A stretch of 64,000 bases of DNA from Thermobacillus sp. ZCTH02-B1 (GCF_002159085.1 NZ_LZRU01000012.1:1-64000); one strand, 5' to 3'. Positions 13,872 to 23,509 are shown, numbered from the stretch's first letter. The notes: generated by a model from the letters alone, not told the origin. Numbers and translations: made by a program.

Positions 13872-16441
13872 CTGGAATCACCTCCCACCGTGAAATTCCG
13901 CGCTTCGATCCTCACGCCGCCCACCGTCACCGTCTCATCGGTATAGTTGACGAAGATGGAAGTTCCGTCCGAATAGCGGACTTCGACGACGCCGTCCAAG
14001 TGGCGGACATGCTCTTCGATCGTCTTCGTCCTCAAGCCCGCCAACGCGTCGTTCAGCCTTGCATACAGCTCGGCCGCCTCGTCGATCCAATCGGTGTACC
14101 GGGTCGAGAACAGGTAATCGTAACGCGTGAACTTCAGCTCCGATGACGACTCGTAAGACCACAGGAAATGCGGCGCCGCGCCATACTCGAGCAGGCGGAG
14201 CAGATGATAACGCATGTCCTGCTCGTCATGCAGATTGATCGGCGAACCGGCGTAGTCGACGGAACCGTGGATGACCATCTGATAGAACGGCACCGTCTCG
14301 TCCACGATGTTGAAGCGGCTCGACTCCATCGGCGCATTGACAATCTGGTCCGCATAGGGCAGCGCGTAAGCGTTGCCGCCCGTGATCAGCACATCGGAAT
14401 AGCGTTCGCTCAGCTTTGCAAGCTGCTCCACCGCGATGTTCTTCGCGTTTTCGCGGAACACGACCCGCCTCACCCGGTAGTCCGCGTGCAGCAGATCGCC
14501 GAGATCCCGCAGCGACACCGCGTCGATGCCGTACTTGTCGTATCCTTTCATGAATCGGTCGACGAAGTAGGGCAACTTGGCCGGCGACAGCAGCCAGTAA
14601 CCGCCCAGAAGGGAATTCATTCGATTCAGGGCGCGGTCGTATTGATGCCTGAGCGACTGTTCCCGCGTTACGAATCGCGCCGAATCGGACGCCGGCTTGA
14701 ACGTGAAGCTGTCCCGCAGCACATGCTGCAGCGCGACGTCCGGATACAGCCCGCCGCCCATCGCTTCAAGCCGCTCCGCGAGCCGCTTCAGCTCCTTCCG
14801 GCTGCCGAGCTTGTTCACCATGTCCACCTTGGACGGCAGCGAATGGCTGTACCCGCCGTTGAACCAGCCGAGATACCGCATCCGGATGTTGCGGATGCCG
14901 CGGGATTCGAGCATGTCGACGATCTCGCCGGCCTCCTCCACCGTCGTCATCGCCGTGATGCCCTTGTAGGGCACGCCGAGGAACGACTTGCGCTTGTCAA
15001 TCGCACCGAGCACGTCGACGTAGAAGGGCAGATCGCTTTCCTTTTCCATCGGTTTCAATTTGCCGGCTGCCCGCAGTCGCTCGCGGTACAGCTTCGCCAT
15101 GCCGGAATAGGTGGCGTCTTCTCCCGCGAGGAAGCTGAACCGGATCTGCATGTCTCCGGTATAGCGGGCATCCGTCAGCAGCTGGATCTCTTCGACGCCC
15201 CGCGAGCCCCGGTACAGCTCGAGCTCGTCTTCACCGCGGATCTGGAAGCTGGCGTAAATGTAGTTGTAGCTGTTCTGACGGCCGCTGATATCCGCGGTGA
15301 TGCTCGCGATCGCTTCGCCGAGTTCGATTTCCGCAAACCAGGCGTGGTTGCCGGACTTCAAGCCGAACACCGGAAGCCGCGCGGATTCCGCGATCTGTTT
15401 CCTCCGGCGCGTGTTGTCGTTCAGATCGTCGCCGTACACGCGCTGGCTGTAGATTTCGGCGTTCTTCTTGCCGTTGTTCAGGTAGATCAAACCGCCGGAT
15501 CCGTCCGGAACGAACATGTAGCCCTGCTCGTCCGTGCCGGCCGCGCCGAAAAATTTGAGCAGCTCGATGTTCCGGATTTTGAATCCTTCCGATTCTTCGA
15601 TCTTGCTTCCGGGCACGTACACGACCAGCGTGTCACCCTCGAGCCGGTACTCGACGACCACCGTGAAGCTCGGCTTCTCGGTCAAGGCGCCGCCGATGCC
15701 GTTCTCCTCGTTGTCGTACGCGAGGTCCTCCGCGGTGTATCCGGCCTGCTCGAACGCCGCCAGCACACGGGCCAGAACGAGCGGACGCTCGACATACGTA
15801 TCGAGCCGTTCCAGCACGTCGGGGTTGTCCTTCAGCGCCACATATGCCCTGCGGAGCGTCGCCTGAGCCGATTCGTCGACCTTGCTCATGATTCTTTCTT
15901 CGAAGCGCGCCTTGCTGATCCGCTTCGGCAGCGCGTCGATGCCGAGCTCGGTATCGCCCAGCACGTAGGTGATCCGGATGCCGTTCTCGATCGATTCCGC
16001 CGTAAATTGGCCGTTCATGATGCTCATCGCGTAGTTCGTGAACGTACCGAGCGTTCCGATGTCATTACGGAAGTTCACCGTCACCTGCGAAGCGAGCGCT
16101 TCCTTCTCGTAGGGCGAAGCGATCGGATCGCTCTCGAGATCCTCCGGATTGCTGCGCCATACTTTGCCGCTCCGTTTGTCCAGCACCGCGATCGCGGTCG
16201 TCTCTTCGGAATAGTAAAGCGCGAGCGCATCCGTCTCCGCGACCGGCTTCATGCCGGGAACGGCGTTCCGGCCGTCCGCGAGGAACTTCAGTTCGGACGC
16301 CGGCAGTTCCTCCGCGGCCGCCGTCGTGTAGCGGGCCGCGTCGACCGCCGGAGCGCCCTTTGTCGCCATGTAGTACGACGCGGCTGCGATGCCGGCGACC
16401 AGCAGGAAGGCCAGCACCGCGTACCATTTTCTCCGTCTCAT
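13868..16441 (-). CDS. DUF5696 domain protein, membrane-anchored, possibly glycan-acting
   Basis: An 857-residue protein with one N-terminal membrane anchor (AVLAFLLVAGIAAASYYMA) and the rest outside the cell. I recognise it as the DUF5696 family, common beside sugar transporters in Paenibacillus relatives. The N-terminal half is beta-rich (ALYYSEETTAIAVLDKRSGKVW). The C-terminal half looks like an alpha/beta barrel: YLGWFNGGYSHSLPSK, YPDVALQHVL, DAVSLRDLGDLLHADY, VLITGGNAYALPYADQIVNAP, PFYQMVIHGSVDYAGSPINL and a final beta domain (VEVRYSDGTSIFVNYTDETV). That order recalls glycoside hydrolases with a C-terminal beta-sandwich. Catalytic activity is inferred, not shown. It overlaps the permease downstream by 4 bases. 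Confidence 0.75.
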   Translation of the reverse strand: MRRRKWYAVLAFLLVAGIAAASYYMATKGAPAVDAARYTTAAAEELPASELKFLADGRNAVPGMKPVAETDALALYYSEETTAIAVLDKRSGKVWRSNPEDLESDPIASPYEKEALASQVTVNFRNDIGTLGTFTNYAMSIMNGQFTAESIENGIRITYVLGDTELGIDALPKRISKARFEERIMSKVDESAQATLRRAYVALKDNPDVLERLDTYVERPLVLARVLAAFEQAGYTAEDLAYDNEENGIGGALTEKPSFTVVVEYRLEGDTLVVYVPGSKIEESEGFKIRNIELLKFFGAAGTDEQGYMFVPDGSGGLIYLNNGKKNAEIYSQRVYGDDLNDNTRRRKQIAESARLPVFGLKSGNHAWFAEIELGEAIASITADISGRQNSYNYIYASFQIRGEDELELYRGSRGVEEIQLLTDARYTGDMQIRFSFLAGEDATYSGMAKLYRERLRAAGKLKPMEKESDLPFYVDVLGAIDKRKSFLGVPYKGITAMTTVEEAGEIVDMLESRGIRNIRMRYLGWFNGGYSHSLPSKVDMVNKLGSRKELKRLAERLEAMGGGLYPDVALQHVLRDSFTFKPASDSARFVTREQSLRHQYDRALNRMNSLLGGYWLLSPAKLPYFVDRFMKGYDKYGIDAVSLRDLGDLLHADYRVRRVVFRENAKNIAVEQLAKLSERYSDVLITGGNAYALPYADQIVNAPMESSRFNIVDETVPFYQMVIHGSVDYAGSPINLHDEQDMRYHLLRLLEYGAAPHFLWSYESSSELKFTRYDYLFSTRYTDWIDEAAELYARLNDALAGLRTKTIEEHVRHLDGVVEVRYSDGTSIFVNYTDETVTVGGVRIEARNFTVGGDSR

Positions 16442-16459
16442 CCCTGGTGCGGCCCCCTT

Positions 16460-17083
16460 CTAGCGGAAAATGAGTTCGCGATAGATGTCATAGACGAACC
16501 AGTACATATCCATGCAGATGACCAGCGCAAGCGCGCCGAGGAAGACGATGATGCCCATCGCGGCGACGGTCAGGAGGAGCGTGACCACCGCCTTCGTGAC
16601 CGTGTACTGGTGGATCGTCATGTTGCCGACGAACAGCAGCCAGAGGAACCAGAGCGCGCCGAAGCTGTTCAGCATCCAGTAAAACGCGGTTTCCTCGTTC
16701 GTCAGGAACCGGCTGATGAACGTCAGCGGGATGTTGATCAAAATCATCGGCAAGAGCGCGTAGGCCGTCGCGATGACGATCTCCCGGAACTTGCCCTCCC
16801 CTTCCATCAGCGTCGTCACCGACCAGTTGGCAACACAGAAGAGGAAGAACGGCAGCACCGTAAACATCAGATCGTCCAGCGTGTTCAGATAGCGGGGATC
16901 GTAATAGTTGACAAGAAAGCCGGAGAACTGCTTCATCAGCGACGTCGCGACGACCAACAGGAGCAGAATCACCATCGCGACGCGCATTCTGCCCCGGTTC
17001 TCGTATTTCAGATCCCAGAACCCGTCAAACGGATGGAACAGGATATGGAACGGGAATTTCCACTCATGCCTCATGTCCCGCAC
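16460..17083 (-). CDS. Yip1 family membrane protein
   Basis: A 207-residue protein with five hydrophobic segments (MRVAMVILLLLVVATSLM, LMFTVLPFFLFCVANWSV, ATAYALLPMILINIPLTFI, LNSFGALWFLWLLFVGNM, LLLTVAAMGIIVFLGALALVI). The signature region ANWSVTTLMEGEGKFREIVIATAYALLPMIL is typical of bacterial Yip1 proteins. The N-terminus HILFHPFDGFWDLKYENRGR is also characteristic of homologues next to DUF5696 genes. Its role is unknown. The gene overlaps the NHL gene by 20 bases and lies 18 bases before the DUF5696 gene, which suggests a membrane complex with its neighbours (inference). Confidence 0.8.
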   Translation of the reverse strand: MRDMRHEWKFPFHILFHPFDGFWDLKYENRGRMRVAMVILLLLVVATSLMKQFSGFLVNYYDPRYLNTLDDLMFTVLPFFLFCVANWSVTTLMEGEGKFREIVIATAYALLPMILINIPLTFISRFLTNEETAFYWMLNSFGALWFLWLLFVGNMTIHQYTVTKAVVTLLLTVAAMGIIVFLGALALVICMDMYWFVYDIYRELIFR

Positions 17084-18524
17084 TCCTTCCCGGCCGGACT
17101 CTCCTTGCGATGCGGAAGGCGGCGAACGCGGCGATCAGGACGACGACCGTCGTCATGAACGCGCCGAAATGCTCCTGCATCACTTCCCGGCGATACCGTT
17201 TGAAAGCGAGGGAATAATACTTGCGCGACATGCCCAGCTTGAAATATTCCATCGCTTCCTTGTTCTTCTTCTCCATGAGCAGCGACTTGCCGATGCCGAG
17301 ATAGGCGAGGTCGTAGTTCGCGTTGAGGCGCAGCACTTCTTTCCACAGCACGACGGCTTCCGAGGTATTGCCGTTGTATTGGAGCGAAGTCGCCTCGTGG
17401 ACGAGGCGTCCGAACCGGGTCGGCTTGAAGATGACGATGTTGTTCTTGCCCCGGTCGAGCACAACCAGCTTGCCGTTCTGCCATTCCACCGCCACCGGCG
17501 TGTTGAACAGGCCGAGCTGGGTGCCCCGGCCGCCGAACGCGTACAGCAGTTCGCCCTCGTCATTGTAGGCGAAGATGCGCGCCCGGTTCGAGTCCAGCAC
17601 GACGTACATGCCGTCGCCGATATACTTGATGTCGGTCAGTTTCGACGGACCCGAATCGCTGCCGACGGTTCGGTAGCGGATGTCGCCGACGTTCGGATAG
17701 TGGCCGAACCGTTTGATGACGTCCTGGCCGAGCGGATTGATCCGCTTGATCGTCTCCGACGAACCGGTGTCGATGTTCGTCGCGTACACGAATCCCTTGT
17801 GGTCGATGTCCACGCTGGAAAACTCGGTCGGAATGAACAGCACCATCTGCGACTTCTGTTCGTCCGTCGCGAGCCAGCGCCATATCCGGTCGGCCAGGCT
17901 GGGCTGCACCTTGATCGTGCCGACGTAACCGAGGAATTCGCCGGTGTCGTTGAACTGCATGATGCCTTCGTACACGCCGCGCGCGACGACGAAGATCCGT
18001 TCCGCGGGGTCCGCCGTCACCTTGAGCGGCACGAACTCGAAATTGTCGGGCAGCACTTCGGACTGCGGGTTCTCGACGATTTTCACGAGGCTGCCGTCCC
18101 CGTCCAGCACGACGACGCGGCGCCGGTCCGTGTCCGCGATGTAGATCTTGCCGTTGTCCGACACGAAAATGCCGTTCGGATTGCCGAAAGCGTCCCGGGT
18201 GCCGTTGTTGTCGAACCCTTCGATGATGCGGACGAGATTCCAATTCGCGTCCGTCACGATGATGCGGTTGTTGCCGCCGTCCAGAATGTAAACGGTTCCG
18301 TCCTTCGCGATGTAAAGGTCGTTCGGCAGCTTGAAATCGCCGACCCCGAGGCTCGCGCCGTTCACGATCCGCTCCGGCAGGAAAGGCGCGGGCAGTGCCA
18401 CCGCATCCGCATAATAGTTGTAGGTATACGCCTCGTACGGCGTCGCCGCCTGGGCGGCCGGCGCGGCGGTCAAGACCAGAAGGGACATGATCGCCGCAAG
18501 CACAAGCGATTTCTTCGTTCTCAC
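17064..18524 (-). CDS. Secreted NHL-repeat protein with TPR-like segment and C-terminal membrane anchor
   Basis: A 486-residue protein. The GTG at 18524 follows GAGGGGGGAT at good spacing. The signal peptide LVLAAIMSLLVLTAAPAAQA is followed by six NHL-type beta-propeller blades (LPNDLYIAKDGTVYILDGGNNRIIV, NPNGIFVSDNGKIYIADTDRRRVVV, LTDIKYIGDGMYVVLDSNRARIF, TPVAVEWQNGKLVVLDRGKNNIVI). A TPR-like region follows (SEAVVLWKEVLRLNANYDLAYLGIGKSLL), and then a helix TTVVVLIAAFAAFRIARRV close to the end. The propeller would stand outside the membrane as a binding platform. It is flanked by a permease gene (14 bases) and the Yip1 gene (overlap), so it is likely part of the transporter machinery. Ligand unknown. 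Confidence 0.8.
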   Translation of the reverse strand: MRTKKSLVLAAIMSLLVLTAAPAAQAATPYEAYTYNYYADAVALPAPFLPERIVNGASLGVGDFKLPNDLYIAKDGTVYILDGGNNRIIVTDANWNLVRIIEGFDNNGTRDAFGNPNGIFVSDNGKIYIADTDRRRVVVLDGDGSLVKIVENPQSEVLPDNFEFVPLKVTADPAERIFVVARGVYEGIMQFNDTGEFLGYVGTIKVQPSLADRIWRWLATDEQKSQMVLFIPTEFSSVDIDHKGFVYATNIDTGSSETIKRINPLGQDVIKRFGHYPNVGDIRYRTVGSDSGPSKLTDIKYIGDGMYVVLDSNRARIFAYNDEGELLYAFGGRGTQLGLFNTPVAVEWQNGKLVVLDRGKNNIVIFKPTRFGRLVHEATSLQYNGNTSEAVVLWKEVLRLNANYDLAYLGIGKSLLMEKKNKEAMEYFKLGMSRKYYSLAFKRYRREVMQEHFGAFMTTVVVLIAAFAAFRIARRVRPGRSAGHEA

Positions 18525-18538
18525 GCGTCGATCCCCCC

Positions 18539-19408
18539 TCAGTCCTTCATCCCCGAAGTCGCCATCGTCTCGATGATGCGGCTCTGCGAGAAGATGAAGA
18601 TCGTGATCGGCACGCTCATCAGAATGAGCGCGACCGCGGCCCCGACGCCCGCGCGCGCGATGCCGCCCTGGATGATCTGGTTCGACGCGAAGTGGAGCGT
18701 CTTCAGCTGCTCGCTGTAGATGAAGCCGTTTCCGTCCGTTCCCCACAGAATCTGGAAGACGAGGATGATGAGCGTCAGCCAGGCCGGTTTCACGTTCGGC
18801 ATGACGACCGACCAGAAGATCCGGTATTCGCTCGCGCCGTCGATCTTCGCCGCCTCGAGCAGCGCGTCCGGAATCTGCTCCATGAACTGCTTCATGAGAT
18901 ACAGCCCGAGCGAATAGGCAAACGCCGGCAGGATGACCGCCCAGTACGTGTCGACGAACCCGAGCCACGACATGACCATGTAGTTCGGGATCGAGGTGAC
19001 CGCGGGCGAGAACATGAGCGACAGGACGACGATCTGGAACAACACGTTCCGCCCCGGGAACTTGTGCTTCGCCAGCGGATAGGCGGCCGCCGACGCGAAG
19101 ATGACATGACCGACGACGCCCACGCCCGTGATGAACACGGTGTTGAAAATGTACCGCGTGAACGGCACCCACGAGTTGCCGAGCAGTTCGACGAGATCGA
19201 TGAAGTTGTCCAGCGTCGGATTGCGCACGAACAGCCGCGGCGGGAACAGGAAAATCTCGTCGAGCGGCTTGAACGCCGCGTTGATCGCGAACACCAGCGG
19301 CAGCGCCATGAACGCGCCGAATACCGCGAGGAACAGGAACAAAGCGAACGTTCCCAGGAAGGAGCGATTGACGCGTCTTCCGCGGCGCAAGGACAGGATC
19401 ATGTTCAT
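18539..19408 (-). CDS. Sugar ABC transporter permease (CUT1, MalG-like), first pair
   Basis: A 289-residue permease starting MNMILSLRRGRRVNRSFLGT at ATG 19408. It has six helices and the EAA loop LEAAKIDGASEYRIFWSVVMP. A much longer in-frame extension upstream overlaps the neighbouring permease and is not protein-like. Its start overlaps nothing and lies 2 bases after the partner stop. Confidence 0.9.
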   Translation of the reverse strand: MNMILSLRRGRRVNRSFLGTFALFLFLAVFGAFMALPLVFAINAAFKPLDEIFLFPPRLFVRNPTLDNFIDLVELLGNSWVPFTRYIFNTVFITGVGVVGHVIFASAAAYPLAKHKFPGRNVLFQIVVLSLMFSPAVTSIPNYMVMSWLGFVDTYWAVILPAFAYSLGLYLMKQFMEQIPDALLEAAKIDGASEYRIFWSVVMPNVKPAWLTLIILVFQILWGTDGNGFIYSEQLKTLHFASNQIIQGGIARAGVGAAVALILMSVPITIFIFSQSRIIETMATSGMKD

Positions 19409-19410
19409 GC

Positions 19411-20373
19411 TTACTGCCCCACCTTCCTGAGAAGTCGTTGCACGATCAGGTTGGTGCCGACCATCAGGATGAACAGCACGGTCGCGATCGCGGACGCGTA
19501 GCCCATCTCGAACCGGATCGTGCCGAAGTCGATGAGGTGCGTGACGATCGTCTGGGCCGCGTAGTTGACGCTCGGGAACCCGGCCAGGTTGATCGACACG
19601 TCGGCGACGGCGAGCGACGTCGTGAGCTGGATGACGGCGCCGAACATGAGCTGCGGACGCATGGACGGCAGCGTGATGTACCACAGCTCCTGCCAGCGGT
19701 TCCGGATGCCGTCCACGGCTCCCGCTTCATAGAGCGTCTTGTCGATCGTCTGCAGGCCGGCGATGAACGCGAGGAAGCCCGTGCCGAGGCTGAGCCACAA
19801 TTGGACGAGAATGATGATCGCGAGGATGTATTTCTCGGTCTTGAGCCAGAGGATCGGCTCCAGAATGATGCCCAACTTGATCAGCCAGGCGTTCGCAAGG
19901 CCGTACCGGTCTCCGGAGAAGATGATCTGCCAGATGAAATAGACGTTCCCGGAGATCGACGGCGCGTAGAAGACGAGCGTCATGAACGCCCGGAGCTTCG
20001 GTCCGAGCTCGTTGATGATCCAGGCGAAAATGAAGCAGGCCAGGTAGCTGACCGGACCGGTGATCGCGGCGAACAGCAGCGTATTCTTGACCGCGATGAG
20101 GAACACGTCGTCCTCGAGGAACATCCGCGCGTAATTCCGCCAGCCGATGAACCGCGGAAACTCGAGCATGTTGAAATAGGTGAAGCTGATCAGCAGCGAC
20201 ATGAAGACCGGCAGCACGGTGAAGGTGAAGAACAGCGTCATGTAGGGCGCCATCAGGATGTACGAATGCTTGTGCAACTTGATTTCCCGCTTCTTGACCG
20301 CCCACCATGCGCGCAGGCGCGGCTGCCTGCCGGTGCCTGCCGGCGTTTGCGGTTCAATCGCGATATTCGACAC
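19411..20373 (-). CDS. Sugar ABC transporter permease (CUT1, MalF-like), first pair
   Basis: A 320-residue permease with a 38-residue polar N-terminus, first helix LMAPYMTLFFTFTVLPVFMSLLI, and a variant EAA loop YEAGAVDGIRNRWQELWYITLP in which the usual A-x-x-D-G-A is D-G-I-R-N. It follows the large binding-protein gene by 15 bases and is coupled to the partner permease. The neighbouring giant binding protein is its most likely ligand-delivery subunit. Confidence 0.9.
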   Translation of the reverse strand: MSNIAIEPQTPAGTGRQPRLRAWWAVKKREIKLHKHSYILMAPYMTLFFTFTVLPVFMSLLISFTYFNMLEFPRFIGWRNYARMFLEDDVFLIAVKNTLLFAAITGPVSYLACFIFAWIINELGPKLRAFMTLVFYAPSISGNVYFIWQIIFSGDRYGLANAWLIKLGIILEPILWLKTEKYILAIIILVQLWLSLGTGFLAFIAGLQTIDKTLYEAGAVDGIRNRWQELWYITLPSMRPQLMFGAVIQLTTSLAVADVSINLAGFPSVNYAAQTIVTHLIDFGTIRFEMGYASAIATVLFILMVGTNLIVQRLLRKVGQ

Positions 20374-20388
20374 GTTCCGTCCCTCCCT

Positions 20389-23331
20389 TTACTCCGGCAG
20401 GCCGAATTCCTTGCGTTTCGTGCGGATCTCGTCGTTGATGTATTCCACGTATTCGGTGATCGTCTCCCGCGGCTCGTTGTTGCCGTTGACGACGACGCGG
20501 TAGAACGCGTTGATCAGGTGGCGTCCGGTGAAATAGCCGCCGGGCACTTCCGGAACGCCCTGCACCCACTCGAATTGCGCTTTCAGGTTCATGTAGTCCT
20601 GAACCGGCCACGGCAGGCTGTCGAGCGCCTCGATGTTGGCCGTCGGATACCGCGCCGCGGCGCCCATGAGCGCTTCCATTTCCCGCCCGAACTTCGTCTG
20701 CGTGTCGGCGGAGGTCCACCATTTCATGAATTCCCATGCCGCTTCCTTGTCCTTCGCGTTTTTCAGCATGATCGTGCCGACGCCGGTGCTCGTCACGTCG
20801 CGCCGCACCGTGCCGTCCTCCTGCACCGTGCCGGGGATCGGCGCGAATCCCCACATGCCCCGGATCTCCGGCGCGAAGACGGTGAGCTGGTTATAGATCG
20901 TATAGTCCCAGATGCCGATCGGCATTTCGCCCGTCCGGAACCGGTTCGCAAAGTCGAACTCCCGCTCCAGCCCGTAGTCCGTGTAGAATTCGGTCCACAT
21001 CTTGAACGTCTCGACGGCGACCGGCGAATCGAGCCCGGACGCCCGGCCCCCGTCGCGGTAGAATTCGCCGCCGTTCTGCATGAGCAGCGCCGAAAACAGC
21101 GGGTTCGGCGGCAGGTTCTCGCCGGGATACGACGGCGTGATGACAAGCGGCAGCCCGAACTGCATGTTGTTCTTGTTCAGCACGGCGAGCATATCGGCGA
21201 CATCTTCCCAGGTTTCGGGAACTTTGAGGCCCAGCTCTTTCAGGACGTCCTTCCGGTAGAACAGCATCGGGAACGTCTGCGTCTCCGGAAGCGCATACAC
21301 GCCGCCTTCATAGGTATACGGCACGAGCGCGCTGGGGCGGAAGCGCTTCGCCACTTCCCCGAAGTCCGGAAACCGGGTCAGATCGACCGCCGCGTTGCGC
21401 ATCGCGTAGTTGACCGGAATATCGTTCGCGATCTGCATCGCGACGTCCGGTCCCTGTCCGGCCAGCGTGGCCGGCAGCAGGTTCTGCATCTGCACGAGCT
21501 GCAGGTTGACGTTGATGCCCGTCTGCGGCGTGAACGTCTCGTCGATCATCTGCTTCAGCGTGTTCGCCTGGTCGCGGCCGCTGCCGATCCAGACGGTAAT
21601 GGTCCGCTGCGATTTCTCGTCGACGACGTTGCCGATCGTGTTGTAGTCGATGACGAAGGAATACGCGAACGTCAGAATCTGGTGCTTGAGCTCGTTGAAC
21701 CATCCCGCGCCCGCCTTCGGGAACTTGACGTCGGGTGAGGCGATATAGATCTCGTCGATTTCAAGCGGCATCTCCCGCGCGGTCAGCAGCCAGGTGCCGA
21801 GGCCGCCGGTGTTGACCTTGAAAGCGTTCAGCCGCCGCGGGATCGTGTCGGGATCCTCGATCAGTTCCTCGAGCTGGTGGTACATCGTCTTCAGCATCGC
21901 CTCGGCGTTGCCGCTTCCCCCGGACAGCCGGCGCAGCTCGTCGCTGATCCGCTTCAGCCGGTCGCGCTCGAACCGGAAGGTATCGAGCAGGTTCGGAATC
22001 TGGATGTGGACCCGGTAATCCCGGAACGGGTCGGGTGACGCGCCGGTGATCATCAGAATTTTCCGGTACATGTTGTTCAGGTTGAACAGGCTCTCCTCGA
22101 CCTCGCGGATGTGCGTCGCGAACACGCCGAGCGTATTTTCCAGCCGGATCTTGTTCTTGCCCTTGTTCAGCTTGACCAGGTACGCTTCCTCACCGTCGCC
22201 GACGACATCGAGACGATAGCCGCTCTTGAATTTGAACGCGAGGCGCTCCGCTTCCTTGAACGGAATCTCGCCGTTCACATAGAGCCGGCGCGTCGAATAG
22301 ATGCCGCGGACGAAATTCTGCTGCGCCTTGAATGCGATCTTGTATAGCCCGGTCTCGGGCACCTCAACTTCCCATTCGATCCATTGTCCGGGAATGCGCC
22401 AGTTGTAACCGCCGATCGTGTTGATCCGGACCTTCGACGGGCTGTACGGCGTGACCGCCGCCGTCGAGCGCTCGGTCTGCGGATAGAGCGTCGGCGACGA
22501 CTTGGCGACCGCGTCCTCGCCCTGGACGGTCACCAGGATGCCGGAGGTTTCGCGGAGCCCTTCCGCCCGGTATCGCTCGAGCACCTCGGCGTAGGGAGCC
22601 GGCTCCTCGTACCGAAACAGCTTCAGGCGGCGGATCACCATCGGTTCGCGCGACGAGACGAGCGAGATCGTGTGCCGCCCGGCCGTGAAGTAGAACTGGA
22701 ACGGCTGCTCGTAATAGCCCTCGTAATCCCTGAACATCGCCTCGCGCCACTCGGGCTTTTCGGCCTGCTGGGGACGCAGGTCGTTGCCGCGGTTGTCACG
22801 CTTCACTTCGTCGTGCTGATTGTCCCAGATCCGGTCGAACTGCAGGTAGGCGGCTTCCCGGAACGGCACTTCGCCGTCGATCAGCAGCATCCGTTCGATG
22901 CTGGAGCTCTTCCCCTCGATCGGATAATACAGGATCGAGATATGATAAAGTCCGGTTTCCGGAATGTCGATGGTCCAGTCCACCTGACCCTGCTCGCCGG
23001 TTACGAGCGATGCTCCCTCCTGGCCTTCGAAGTCCTCGACCACGAAGAAGCCGTCGCCGTGGACGGCCTCGTATTGCGCGGCTTCGACCACGATCTCCCG
23101 CTCCGGATGTGTGGCGCTTTCATATCGGGCCAGATAATCGTCGTACTTGACCCGGCCGTCGACCAGGTCGTACAAATCGTCGACTTCAAGCGCCGACAGC
23201 AAGGGCTGCGTGCCGGCATCCGAATCGCTTTCCGCCAGGGCGCGCGGTCCGGCCGGCAAGAGCAATCCGAACGCCGTCACGGCGCACAGAGCGGATATGG
23301 CGATGTTTCTGAGCCGTGGAATCCCCTTCAA
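20389..23331 (-). CDS. Giant extracellular solute-binding protein with two N-terminal carbohydrate-binding-like modules
   Basis: A 980-residue protein read from TTG 23331, 6-7 bases after GGGAGGG. A signal peptide (residues about 7-33, ending ALAES) has no lipobox Cys, so the protein is secreted or held by the uncleaved helix. Two related beta modules follow: about 60-200 (VDWTIDIPETGLYHISILYY ... LLIDGEVPFREAAYL) and about 260-410 (IEWEVEVPETGLYKIAF ... LYVNGEIPFKEAERL), resembling carbohydrate-binding modules. After a helical linker, residues about 540-980 form a family-1 binding domain (RTITVWIGSGRDQANTLKQM, FYRKDVLKELGLKVPETWEDV, VTSTGVGTIMLKNAKDKEAAWEFMKWW). Usual binding proteins have 420-560 residues, so the N-terminal half is extra. 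It is the first gene of the operon reaching 11927. Confidence 0.85.
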   Translation of the reverse strand: MKGIPRLRNIAISALCAVTAFGLLLPAGPRALAESDSDAGTQPLLSALEVDDLYDLVDGRVKYDDYLARYESATHPEREIVVEAAQYEAVHGDGFFVVEDFEGQEGASLVTGEQGQVDWTIDIPETGLYHISILYYPIEGKSSSIERMLLIDGEVPFREAAYLQFDRIWDNQHDEVKRDNRGNDLRPQQAEKPEWREAMFRDYEGYYEQPFQFYFTAGRHTISLVSSREPMVIRRLKLFRYEEPAPYAEVLERYRAEGLRETSGILVTVQGEDAVAKSSPTLYPQTERSTAAVTPYSPSKVRINTIGGYNWRIPGQWIEWEVEVPETGLYKIAFKAQQNFVRGIYSTRRLYVNGEIPFKEAERLAFKFKSGYRLDVVGDGEEAYLVKLNKGKNKIRLENTLGVFATHIREVEESLFNLNNMYRKILMITGASPDPFRDYRVHIQIPNLLDTFRFERDRLKRISDELRRLSGGSGNAEAMLKTMYHQLEELIEDPDTIPRRLNAFKVNTGGLGTWLLTAREMPLEIDEIYIASPDVKFPKAGAGWFNELKHQILTFAYSFVIDYNTIGNVVDEKSQRTITVWIGSGRDQANTLKQMIDETFTPQTGINVNLQLVQMQNLLPATLAGQGPDVAMQIANDIPVNYAMRNAAVDLTRFPDFGEVAKRFRPSALVPYTYEGGVYALPETQTFPMLFYRKDVLKELGLKVPETWEDVADMLAVLNKNNMQFGLPLVITPSYPGENLPPNPLFSALLMQNGGEFYRDGGRASGLDSPVAVETFKMWTEFYTDYGLEREFDFANRFRTGEMPIGIWDYTIYNQLTVFAPEIRGMWGFAPIPGTVQEDGTVRRDVTSTGVGTIMLKNAKDKEAAWEFMKWWTSADTQTKFGREMEALMGAAARYPTANIEALDSLPWPVQDYMNLKAQFEWVQGVPEVPGGYFTGRHLINAFYRVVVNGNNEPRETITEYVEYINDEIRTKRKEFGLPE

Positions 23332-23509
23332 GGTCAGCCCTCCCGATTCAGTCAAACGGCTTGCGCCGATTCCAGGCCGGCCGCCTCCCGTTTTTCGCCG
23401 AAAGATAAACCCGCATGGCCGGACCCTCCATACATGCTGATCTTCCGGGAAAACGGTCACGCATGCCGCGCGGACGGGCGACAGCGAAACGCCAGCCTTC
23501 CGACGACGG

